Source: Streptomyces fulvoviolaceus (GTDB lineage: Bacteria > Actinomycetota > Actinomycetes > Streptomycetales > Streptomycetaceae). Taken from it: a stretch of 61,590 nucleotides of DNA. Below, piece after piece: positions 52,484-59,859 of this stretch. Every line of letters begins with the position of its first letter. Position 1 is the first letter of the stretch. Where the stretch lies: assembly GCF_000718165.1 (NCBI RefSeq), contig NZ_JOEY01000054.1, positions 1-61,590 on the forward strand. Reading direction: 5' to 3'. The notes below the pieces were generated by a model. The model saw only the letters and a program-made list of their open reading frames with translations, had not been told where the DNA came from and did no database searches. The position numbers and the translations under genes are program-made.

Positions 52484-53248
52484 GTGAGCGAGACGGTGCT
52501 CGTCGCGGACGTCGGCTCGGTCCGCATCCTCACGATGAACCGACCCGAGGCGCGCAACGCGCTCGGCGGCGAGTTGATCAGCGCCCTGTACACAGGGCTG
52601 GTCGACTCGGACTCCGATCCCGAAGTGCGAGCGGTGGTGCTGACCGGCGTCGACCCGGCGTTCTGCGCCGGCGTGGATCTCAAGCAGGCTGCTCGCGAAG
52701 GGGAGGCCTACTTCCGCAGGCATCGCGAGGAACCATGCGTTCAGCAGGTGGCGCGGATGACGACTCCGGTCATCGGCGCGATCAACGGCGCGACGTTCAC
52801 GGGCGGGCTGGAGATCGCGCTCGGGTGTGACTTCCTGGTCGCCTCTGAACGTGCGGTCTTCGCGGACACTCATGCCCGTGTCGGAGTACTGCCCGGCGGC
52901 GGGATGACCGCACGCCTGCCGGGTGTCGTCGGGCAGGCGTGGGCGCGACGCATGTCGTTCACCGGAGAGGTGATCGGCGCGGCCGAAGCCCTGCGCATCG
53001 GGCTGGTCACCGAAGTCGTCGCGCACGATGCGCTTCTCGACCGTGCTATCGAGCTCGCCACTGCCGTCACCGAGGTACCGCACGAGACGATGCGCACGAT
53101 GAAGCGCATCTACCGAGAGGGCGGCGAGCCCACGATCGGGGCGGCGCTCGCGGTCGAGCAGGCGATCTCGGAGGCCCACCGGCCGGACCTCGGCATGCTC
53201 GAAGACCGGCGCCGCGCGGTGACGGCCCGCAACCGGGATCAACTGTAG
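52484..53248 (+). CDS. Enoyl-CoA hydratase/isomerase (crotonase family)
   Basis: 254 residues from GTG 52484 (GGCGGAGG upstream). Motifs are LTMNRPEARNALGGELISAL, VVLTGVDPAFCAGVDLKQAA (first oxyanion hole) and ATFTGGLEIALGCDFLVASE, with FADTHARVGVLPGGGMTARL. The first acidic residue of the classical hydratase pair is kept (LEIALGCD), whereas the second falls at THAR, so it may be an isomerase or specialised hydratase. 129 bases after the APH gene. Confidence 0.82.
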   Translation: MSETVLVADVGSVRILTMNRPEARNALGGELISALYTGLVDSDSDPEVRAVVLTGVDPAFCAGVDLKQAAREGEAYFRRHREEPCVQQVARMTTPVIGAINGATFTGGLEIALGCDFLVASERAVFADTHARVGVLPGGGMTARLPGVVGQAWARRMSFTGEVIGAAEALRIGLVTEVVAHDALLDRAIELATAVTEVPHETMRTMKRIYREGGEPTIGAALAVEQAISEAHRPDLGMLEDRRRAVTARNRDQL

Positions 53249-53362
53249 GACCGGGGCTGCCCCCGCTCGTCCGGCTCACGACGGAGGACCGCCACAGGAC
53301 TTCCACCGCGCACGCGAGACCGGGAACACCACGAACCGGGTCGTCGGAAAGGAGAAGACACC

Positions 53363-54409
53363 GTGCAGGTGGACGGAAGGCTCACAGGCGGGCTTGCGGA
53401 CGCGCGCGCCGGCGCATCGGCCCTGGAGGATCTCGGTTACGACTCCGTGCTGGTCCCGGAGGTGGCACACGATGGGCTCCTCCCGGTCGCGCTGGCGGCC
53501 GACGGTACGAGCCGGATCACCCTGGGAACGTCCATCCTCGTGGCGTTCGCCCGCAGCCCGATGAGTACCGCGATGGCGGCTTGGGATCTGCAACGGTTCT
53601 CCGGAGGTCGGCTGCAACTCGGTCTGGGCTCCCAGGTACGCCCTCACATCGAGCGCAGGTTCGCGATGCCCTGGTCCCGGCCGGCCGAGCGGATGAGCGA
53701 GTATGTCAGCGCACTGCACGCCATATGGCAGGCATGGCAGGAGGGGACTCCGCTGGACTTCCGCGGTGACTTCACCCAGCACACCCTCATGCCGCCGAGG
53801 TTCGATCCGGGCCCCCTCGACGTGCCGCCGCCGGCTGTGTTCGTCGCGGCGGTCGGGCCACGCATGACCGAGGCCACCGCCCAGGTCGCCGATGGGCTCA
53901 TCCTGCACAGCTTCACCACCGCGCGGTACGTGCGGGAGGTGACACAGCCCGCCATCGACCGCGGGCTCGCCGCCCGAGGCCGAGACAGGAGCAGCTTCGA
54001 GGTACGAGCGAGCCCGTTCGTGGTCACGGATCCGGACGGACCCGGACGGGATCAAGCGATCGCCGCGGTCCGTGACCAGATCGCCTTCTACGCATCCACC
54101 CCGTCGTACCGCCCGGTGCTCGAACTGCACGGCTGGGGCGACCTGCAGACCGAGCTGTCAGCACTGTCGCGGCAGGGCCGATGGGCCGAGATGGGTGCAC
54201 TCATCGACGACGAGGTGTTCGGCGCCTTTGTGGTCGTCGCCGAGCCGGAGGGGCTCGGCGAGGCCATGCGTCAGCACATCGGCAGCTACGCCGACCGGGT
54301 CGGGCTCACCCTCCCGCAGGGGTGCGACCCCGACTGGCACGCGGGCGTGGTCCGCTCGTTGAAGGAAACCGCCGCGGCTCCTTGCAGTTCGCCGCCGGAC
54401 GTCTCGTAG
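53363..54409 (+). CDS. LLM-class oxidoreductase, probably F420-dependent (TIGR03617-like)
   Basis: 348 residues from GTG 53363. Features: ASALEDLGYDSVLVPEVAHD, LGTSILVAFARSPMSTAMAA, WDLQRFSGGRLQLGLGSQVR and RPAERMSEYVSALHAIWQAW, the luciferase-like TIM barrel in its F420-dependent form. The cofactor is inferred from the family. It would reduce or oxidise a pathway intermediate, perhaps an enone or alcohol. It ends five bases before the stop of the convergent TetR gene. Confidence 0.8.
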   Translation: MQVDGRLTGGLADARAGASALEDLGYDSVLVPEVAHDGLLPVALAADGTSRITLGTSILVAFARSPMSTAMAAWDLQRFSGGRLQLGLGSQVRPHIERRFAMPWSRPAERMSEYVSALHAIWQAWQEGTPLDFRGDFTQHTLMPPRFDPGPLDVPPPAVFVAAVGPRMTEATAQVADGLILHSFTTARYVREVTQPAIDRGLAARGRDRSSFEVRASPFVVTDPDGPGRDQAIAAVRDQIAFYASTPSYRPVLELHGWGDLQTELSALSRQGRWAEMGALIDDEVFGAFVVVAEPEGLGEAMRQHIGSYADRVGLTLPQGCDPDWHAGVVRSLKETAAAPCSSPPDVS

Positions 54410-54414
54410 GGTCG

Positions 54415-55101
54415 TCATCCCTTGCGGTTCCTCGTGCGGGCCTCCGCCTCCATGAGGTCGGACGTCGCCGGTGAGACGGGCGCGGTCAGCATGCCCACCC
54501 ATCCGTCGATGTAGTTGTTGAGCTGCGCCTCGCTGATCCTGTGCCGGCTCCGCGCGTGATCACCGAGGAGGTTGAGCACGCTGTTGTAGAGCTGCACCTC
54601 ACGACCGCGCCGTGCTCGATCGGGCAGATCGCCGAGCAGATCGGGCACCAGTTCCTTGAGAACGTCGGTGGCGTCCTCGATCTGCCTCGGCCAGTACTCC
54701 GCGTCCGCGCTCGCCGGGGCCAGCCTGGCCAGGAACGGTACGAACATCTCGCCGGCCTCGATGCTCTCGACCAGCGGGCGGACGATCAGCCGCACTGCCG
54801 CCAGGGGGTCGTCGGACACGCCGTCGGCCCGGGCTTCCTCGAGCAGCACGGCTCGGCGCGCGTCGATGGTCCGGTAGCGGAAGGCGATCAACTCCCGGAC
54901 CAGGCCCGCCTTCGAGCCGAAGTGGTACGTGATGACCGACGAGTTCGACTGACCCGCCTCCACCTGGATCTCCCGCAAGGTCACGCCCTCGACCCCCCGC
55001 ACGGCGAAGAGCCTCTCCGCGGTCGTCATCAACAGCTCGCGGGTCGCCTCCCCCGTCGTGTGCCGGCGTCTGCGGCCGGCGGCCTTCGCGTCTACTGCCA
55101 T
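54415..55101 (-). CDS. TetR-family regulator, candidate binder of the conserved leader
   Basis: 228 residues from ATG 55101. Basic start (KAAGRRRRHTTGEATRELL), HTH AERLFAVRGVEGVTLREIQV then SNSSVITYHFGSKAGLVREL, and a ligand domain with IVRPLVESIEAGEMFVPFLA. Divergent from the amidohydrolase operon; leader copy B lies between them and copy A upstream of the hydratase operon. This makes it the simplest candidate for coordinating the two operons. The ligand is unknown. Confidence 0.85.
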   Translation of the reverse strand: MAVDAKAAGRRRRHTTGEATRELLMTTAERLFAVRGVEGVTLREIQVEAGQSNSSVITYHFGSKAGLVRELIAFRYRTIDARRAVLLEEARADGVSDDPLAAVRLIVRPLVESIEAGEMFVPFLARLAPASADAEYWPRQIEDATDVLKELVPDLLGDLPDRARRGREVQLYNSVLNLLGDHARSRHRISEAQLNNYIDGWVGMLTAPVSPATSDLMEAEARTRNRKG

Positions 55102-55175
55102 GGTCCTCGTCCTCGTCCCCGTTCGAGTCGGGAGAGCTAGCTGACGCCCATGTTCGTAGACGTCGCGCAGCCAGT

Positions 55176-55265
55176 GCAACGTCAAAACTAATGGAGAAGT
55201 CTTAGAAAGTATGGACAGTGGGCCCCGTCGGTGGAACAGTTCGATGCGAGGACCTGGCAACGCAG
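55176..55265 (+). promoter_or_regulatory. Conserved ~90-bp leader/operator element, copy B
   Basis: Counterpart of the element at 43421-43511. It holds GTCAAAACTAATGG, then GTCTTAGAAAGTATGGACAG, CCGTCGG, AACAGTTCG, CGAGGACCTGGC and CGCAG. CTAA and TTAG arms ten bases apart (55188-55205) form an interrupted palindrome. It lies between the divergent TetR and amidohydrolase genes, 37 bases from the latter's start. Confidence 0.7.
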
Positions 55266-55301
55266 GCCACACACCTCCCCACTTCCGGAGGGCTACTCAC
55301 G

Positions 55302-56426
55302 ATGCCGAAGATCTGGACCAATTCCGGTGACTCACACTTCCTGGAGCCGAGCGATCTCTGGGAGGAGCGGTTGCCCAAGCGGCTCGCCGACCTGACGCCG
55401 AAGTCCGAGAAGGACCCGGACGGGGAGTACGAGACGGTGCACGTCGACGGTCAGTCGTTCCGTCGGAAGCTGCCGACCTCGGTGGCCAGGGAGTTCCTGG
55501 AGGAGAGCCGGAAGGCGCAGGGCATCCGCGATGCGCGGGCGCGTCTGCACGACCTCGACCAGGAAGGTGTCTGGGGTGAGGTGATCTTCCCCTCGCTGGG
55601 GATGTGGGCCTCGACCTTCCGGACACCCGAGCTGCTCAAGGCCTGCATGCGGGCCAGCAACGAGTGGGCGCTCGAGGAGATCGCAGCCGTCTCGGACCGC
55701 TACGTGGTCACCGCCCAGGTGTCGACGCTGGTGGTGCAGGACGCGATCTCCGAGCTCGAATGGGCGGCCGAGCAGGGCTTCCGGGCGGTCTTTCTGCCCA
55801 CTACTCCGCACCCCAGTGCCCCGGACTGGCACCGAGCGGAGTGGGAGCCGTTCTGGGATGCCGCGGATCGTGCGCGGATGGTCCTTTCCTTCCACATCGG
55901 TACCGACCCGGTGGACATGACGACCGGCGGCTCGGGTGTGGTCTACCGCGGTCCCGGCGGCGCGGTCATGAACTACGCCGAGACGACCTTCTCCGGCCAG
56001 CGTGCCGCCATGAAGCTCGTGGCCTCCGGTGCCCTCGACCGGCACCCCGATCTGAAGGTGCTGGTCTCCGAGGGCGGCGCCACCTGGGTCCCGTTCCTGG
56101 GCGACCGCATGCTGGAGGGCTACCGCCAGCACCACATGGCGGTGCGTCCCAAGCTCGAACGGGATCCCAAGGAAACCCTGATGACTCAGGTGTACGCCTC
56201 GTTCCAGCACGATGAGACGGCAGTCGCGGCGTTCGAGGCGATGGGCTACAAGAACGTGATGTTCGGCTCCGACTATCCGCACATGGAGGGCACCTTCGGG
56301 CATACGCAGGACACCCTGAAGACGCTCTTCCACGGCGTTTCGGACGAGACCCGGCTGCGGATCACACAGGGCGCGTTCTTCGAGCTCTTCCCCCATGTTC
56401 CGCCGATCCCCGCGAGCGAGGTCTGA
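55302..56426 (+). CDS. Amidohydrolase-2-type metal-dependent hydrolase
   Basis: 374 residues from ATG 55302. The metal site starts at NSGDSHFLEPSDLWEERLP (variant of DxHxxxx), with HIGTDPVDMTT, LVSEGGATWVPFLGDRMLEG and the closing Asp in MFGSDYPHMEGTFGH. This branch includes decarboxylases and C-C hydrolases such as LigW/ACMSD types as well as true amidases. In a CoA-ring degradation operon, hydrolysis of a cyclic 1,3-diketone-like intermediate or decarboxylation is plausible. First gene of an operon running to 61323. Confidence 0.82.
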   Translation: MPKIWTNSGDSHFLEPSDLWEERLPKRLADLTPKSEKDPDGEYETVHVDGQSFRRKLPTSVAREFLEESRKAQGIRDARARLHDLDQEGVWGEVIFPSLGMWASTFRTPELLKACMRASNEWALEEIAAVSDRYVVTAQVSTLVVQDAISELEWAAEQGFRAVFLPTTPHPSAPDWHRAEWEPFWDAADRARMVLSFHIGTDPVDMTTGGSGVVYRGPGGAVMNYAETTFSGQRAAMKLVASGALDRHPDLKVLVSEGGATWVPFLGDRMLEGYRQHHMAVRPKLERDPKETLMTQVYASFQHDETAVAAFEAMGYKNVMFGSDYPHMEGTFGHTQDTLKTLFHGVSDETRLRITQGAFFELFPHVPPIPASEV

Positions 56427-56430
56427 GCCG

Positions 56431-57642
56431 ATGCCGCAGGATTCGGGGCTGCGCGACGTCGCGATCGTCGGTGTCGGCGCCACGCCCTACTACCGGCGGG
56501 GCGAGTCCACCGGCAAGAGCATCACGCAGCTCGCCGGCGAAGCCATCCTCGCCGCCTGCTCGGACGCCGGGCTCTCGGTCGGACAGATCGACGGCTTCGC
56601 CTATTACTCGGGGGCCGGCGCCGGGTACGGCGACAAGATGGAGTCCGCCGACTTCATGGAGACCCTCGGTATCCCCGAGATCCGTTTCTCGGCCTCGCTC
56701 ACGAACGGTGGCGGCGGCTCCGCGGGGGCGATCGGCCTCGCGCGCGCGGCCATTGTCGCCGGCGACGCGTCTGTCGTCGTCACGGTCATGGCGCTGCAGC
56801 AGCAGAAGCAGCGCCTCGGCACGGTGATAGCGGCCAAGCCGGTGAACCCGATCAGCTCTTTCCTGCAGCCGTCCGGACTGGCAGGCCCGGGCCATCTGAT
56901 GTCGGTACTGGCGCGACGTCACATGCATCAATACGGCACCACCAGGGACGCGTTCGCCGAGATCGCCATCTCCACCCGCCAGAACGCGCTGAACCGCCCC
57001 AAGGCGATTCAGAAGACGCCTCTGACGCGCGAGGAGTACTTCAGCGGCCGCATGATCGCCGAGCCGCTGTGCGTGTACGACTTCTGCCTGGAGACGGAGG
57101 GAGCGGTGGCGGTGATCACGACCTCGGTCGATCGCGCCCGCGATCTGCGGCAGAAGCCGGTGCCCGTGGTGGCCGTCGCGCACGGCGGCACCCGGGACTG
57201 GGGCCGCGCGTTCTCGTGGTACGGCATGCCGGACGACACCTTCACCTCGTCCGGCCACAAGCCGATCGCCGGACACCTGTACAAGCAGTCGGGAATCACA
57301 CCGCAGGACATCGATGTGGCGCTGATCTACGACCACTTCACCCCGATGGTGCTGATGCAGCTGGAGGACTACGGCTTCTGCGACAAGGGTGACGGCGGCC
57401 CCTTCGTCGAGAGCGGCGCGATCCGGTACTCCCCCAGAAGGAAGCCGGGGACCGTCGCGGTGAACCCTCATGGCGGACAGCTCTCCGAGGCGTACGTCAT
57501 CGGCATGACCCAGATCGTCGAGGGTGTCGAGCAGATGCGCGGCACCGCGATCAACCAGGTCGCCGACGCCGAGTTCGCGCTGTGCACCGGCGGGCCGGCC
57601 AGTCTGCCGGTCAGCGGCCTGATCCTGGGACGTGACCGATGA
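56431..57642 (+). CDS. Thiolase-fold protein without the nucleophilic cysteine (Ltp/SCPx type)
   Basis: 403 residues from ATG 56431. N-terminal DVAIVGVGATPYYRRGEST and C-terminal VNPHGGQLSEAYVIGMTQIV are typical of the lipid-transfer/SCPx thiolase branch. At the nucleophile position the sequence is SLTNGGGGSAGAIGLARAAI: the Cys of ordinary thiolases is absent. Relatives lacking it, such as Ltp2, act as retro-aldolases on steroid side-chain CoA esters together with a DUF35 protein. The next gene, overlapping by four bases, encodes exactly such a DUF35 protein. Retro-aldolase activity is therefore the best inference. Confidence 0.82.
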   Translation: MPQDSGLRDVAIVGVGATPYYRRGESTGKSITQLAGEAILAACSDAGLSVGQIDGFAYYSGAGAGYGDKMESADFMETLGIPEIRFSASLTNGGGGSAGAIGLARAAIVAGDASVVVTVMALQQQKQRLGTVIAAKPVNPISSFLQPSGLAGPGHLMSVLARRHMHQYGTTRDAFAEIAISTRQNALNRPKAIQKTPLTREEYFSGRMIAEPLCVYDFCLETEGAVAVITTSVDRARDLRQKPVPVVAVAHGGTRDWGRAFSWYGMPDDTFTSSGHKPIAGHLYKQSGITPQDIDVALIYDHFTPMVLMQLEDYGFCDKGDGGPFVESGAIRYSPRRKPGTVAVNPHGGQLSEAYVIGMTQIVEGVEQMRGTAINQVADAEFALCTGGPASLPVSGLILGRDR

Positions 57643-58091
57643 GCGCGGCGCGCCTCGCGACGGCCCTCCCGTCGCACATCGTCCGGATCGCGATGGACAC
57701 CGTGACCGAGCCGTTCTGGCAGGCCGCGAAGCAGCGGCAGCTGGTGGTGCCGAAGTGCGGCGACTGCGGAACCTTCCGGCTGCCTCCCACCCCGTTCTGC
57801 CCGGAGTGCCAGTCCACCTCGGTGGACTGGCCCCAGCTGTCCGGTCGCGCGACTGTCTACAGCTTCGCCGTGGTGCACGGCTACCCCGGGCTGCCGGAGC
57901 TGACCCTGGTCCCGGCTGTGGTCGAACTGCCGGACGCACCTGGGGCGAGGCTGGTCACCAATGTGATCGGCGTCGAACCGGAGAACGTACGGATCGGCAT
58001 GGAGCTGACCGTCGACTTCCATCCCATTACCGATGGCTGGCTGCTACCCGTGTTCCGCGTGGCCGCCGATGCCGACGCCGAGAAGGAGTGA
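57639..58091 (+). CDS. DUF35 zinc-ribbon/OB-fold partner of the thiolase-like protein
   Basis: 150 residues from ATG 57639. The rubredoxin-like zinc ribbon is KCGDCGTFRLPPTPFCPECQ (four Cys), followed by SGRATVYSFAVVHG and an OB-fold with TLVPAVVELPDAPGARLVTN. DUF35 proteins gate acyl-CoA access in complexes with thiolase-like enzymes (as ChsH2-Ltp2). Coupled to the thiolase-like gene by ATGA, and four bases before the small gene at 58095. Confidence 0.88.
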   Translation: MSAARLATALPSHIVRIAMDTVTEPFWQAAKQRQLVVPKCGDCGTFRLPPTPFCPECQSTSVDWPQLSGRATVYSFAVVHGYPGLPELTLVPAVVELPDAPGARLVTNVIGVEPENVRIGMELTVDFHPITDGWLLPVFRVAADADAEKE

Positions 58092-58094
58092 GGC

Positions 58095-58313
58095 ATGGGT
58101 GATGACTACGAGAGTGCGCTGGAGGAGAAGCCGCTCGAGTTCCTGGCGAGCGTGGCGAACACCGGGGGTTCCTGTGATGGCCAGGCGATCATTCCCGACG
58201 GTGACCGTTATCGGTGCTGGTGTTCCTGTGGCCAGTGGAACGTCGAGGCGTCAAGTCAGGTGGAGGGATTGCGCCTTGCCCGGCTCCACACATCGACGGC
58301 TGGGATGCCGTGA
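58095..58313 (+). CDS. Small cysteine-containing unknown protein, paralogue of the 42210 product
   Basis: 72 residues from ATG 58095. N-terminal ESALEEKPLEFLASVANTGG, then GQAIIPDGDRY and CWCSCGQWNV, which could bind a metal. It shares the ALEEKPL start and the spacing of Gly, Gln, Pro, Asp, Trp and Ala-Arg with the 42210-42419 protein. Its stop overlaps the ATG of the phosphatase gene (TGATG) and its start is four bases past DUF35, so it is embedded in the operon. Family unknown; perhaps an adaptor or cofactor-binding protein. Confidence 0.68.
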   Translation: MGDDYESALEEKPLEFLASVANTGGSCDGQAIIPDGDRYRCWCSCGQWNVEASSQVEGLRLARLHTSTAGMP

Positions 58314-58945
58314 TGGGCGTGATCCTCTTCGTCCGGCACGGCCAGGCATCGGTGGGCGCGGCAGACTACGACGTGCTCTCCGGCACCGGCGAACTCCAGT
58401 CCGAGATGCTCGGGACGGAATTCCGTCGGCGCGGTGTCTCCGCCACACGGATTCTGACCGGCCGTCTCAAACGCCAGCAGGACACCGCCCGTTGCACACG
58501 TCTCGCGTCACAGTGGTCGACATCCGTGGAAGTCGACGAAGCATGGAACGAGTTCGACCACGAAGACGTTCTCGCGTCGCATCGCAAGGTGGACACCCCT
58601 GATTCCGAACCGCTCGATCAGGCAATTCCCCGATGGTCCTCGGGACTGCACGACCATGAGTACGCGGAGCCCTTTCCCGCCTTCACGAGCCGAGTGGACA
58701 GTGCGTTGGGAAAAGTGGCCGCCGAATTGGCCTCGGGGGAAAGCGCAGTCGTCTTCACCAGCGCCGGAGTGATCGGCTGGATCGCCGCATCGCTGCTGGG
58801 AGGAGGAGAGCGGCAGTGGCTCGCGCTCAACCGAGTAGCGGTGAACAGCGGAGTCACGAGAGTCGTCGTCGGAAGCCGAGGCAGCACACTCGTCACCTTC
58901 AATGAGTATTCCCACCTGTCCTCTCAACTCGTCACCTACAGATAG
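58313..58945 (+). CDS. Histidine-phosphatase-fold protein, divergent active site
   Basis: 210 residues from ATG 58313. The first motif is VILFVRHGQASVGAADYDVL (RHG with catalytic His 9), and ATRILTGRLKRQQDTARC carries the next conserved Arg region. The second catalytic His position appears as VVFTSAGVIGWIAASLL, where Ser replaces the usual His of SHGG. Related actinobacterial proteins share this. It may be a phosphatase with altered chemistry or a binding protein. Its role in the pathway is unclear. Confidence 0.72.
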   Translation: MGVILFVRHGQASVGAADYDVLSGTGELQSEMLGTEFRRRGVSATRILTGRLKRQQDTARCTRLASQWSTSVEVDEAWNEFDHEDVLASHRKVDTPDSEPLDQAIPRWSSGLHDHEYAEPFPAFTSRVDSALGKVAAELASGESAVVFTSAGVIGWIAASLLGGGERQWLALNRVAVNSGVTRVVVGSRGSTLVTFNEYSHLSSQLVTYR

Positions 58946-58953
58946 GGATTGCC

Positions 58954-59778
58954 ATGGAGCCAGGCAGGAAGGTCGCCTTCATCACCGGTGTCGCCCGCGG
59001 TCAGGGCCGCGCGCACGCGGTGAAACTCGCATCGCAGGGCATGGACATCATCGGTCTCGACATCTGCGAGAACATCGAGTCGATGGACTACCCGAACGCG
59101 ACCGAGGACGACCTCCGGGCGACCGTCAAGGCCGTCGAAGAGGCCGGTGGGGCGATCGTCGCCGAGAAGGGCGACGTGCGCAGTTATGACGATCTGCGCC
59201 GGGTACTGGACCACGGCGTCGAGCGCTTCGGCCGGGTCGATGTCCTGATCGCGAACGCCGGCATCATCCGGCTCTCCCCGGGCGGCGACCGCGACCGCAC
59301 CTGGACCGACATCCTCGATGTGAACCTGACGGGCGTATGGCGCACCATCGAGGTGGTGCTGCCGGCGATCCGTGACGGGGAGCGCGGCGGGTCGGTCGTC
59401 ATCACGAGTTCCGTGGCCGGGATCAAGGGTGTCGCGAACGACAAGGCAGGAGGCCAGGCCTACACAGCGGCAAAGAGGGGCCTGGTCGGCCTCATGCAGG
59501 TACTCGCCAACGAGTACGCCGGCGAGAGGATTCGGTTCAACACCATTCACCCCACCGGCGTGGTGTCGGGCATGACGCAGAACCCGGCCATGGAGGCACT
59601 CCACGCGCAGGCCGCCAAAGGCGAGAAGAACCCGATCAGCCAGATGCGGAACGCCCTCCCGATCGACATTCTCCAGGCCGAGGACATCGCCAACGCCGTC
59701 GCGTGGCTGGTGTCCGATCAAGCCGCTTACATCACCGGCGTCCAACTCCCGCTCGACGCCGGATTCGCCATCCGCTGA
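58954..59778 (+). CDS. Mycofactocin-coupled type SDR oxidoreductase
   Basis: 274 residues from ATG 58954. The opening KVAFITGVARGQGRAHAVKL and DIIGLDICENIESMDY match the mycofactocin-coupled SDR subfamily (TIGR03971). Catalytic Ser region VVITSSVAGIKG, Tyr/Lys in YTAAKRGLVG, and C-terminal YITGVQLPLDAGFAIR. These enzymes hold NAD tightly and regenerate it through the peptide-derived cofactor mycofactocin. No mft genes are in the window. Substrate probably a secondary alcohol of the degradation pathway. Confidence 0.85.
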   Translation: MEPGRKVAFITGVARGQGRAHAVKLASQGMDIIGLDICENIESMDYPNATEDDLRATVKAVEEAGGAIVAEKGDVRSYDDLRRVLDHGVERFGRVDVLIANAGIIRLSPGGDRDRTWTDILDVNLTGVWRTIEVVLPAIRDGERGGSVVITSSVAGIKGVANDKAGGQAYTAAKRGLVGLMQVLANEYAGERIRFNTIHPTGVVSGMTQNPAMEALHAQAAKGEKNPISQMRNALPIDILQAEDIANAVAWLVSDQAAYITGVQLPLDAGFAIR

Positions 59779-59859
59779 CAGCGCGAACACCGGTTGCTGT
59801 GCGGCTCCGCACCTCGGCAACACCATCACCCCTGGTCAAGAGTTCTCCGAGAGGCACCC

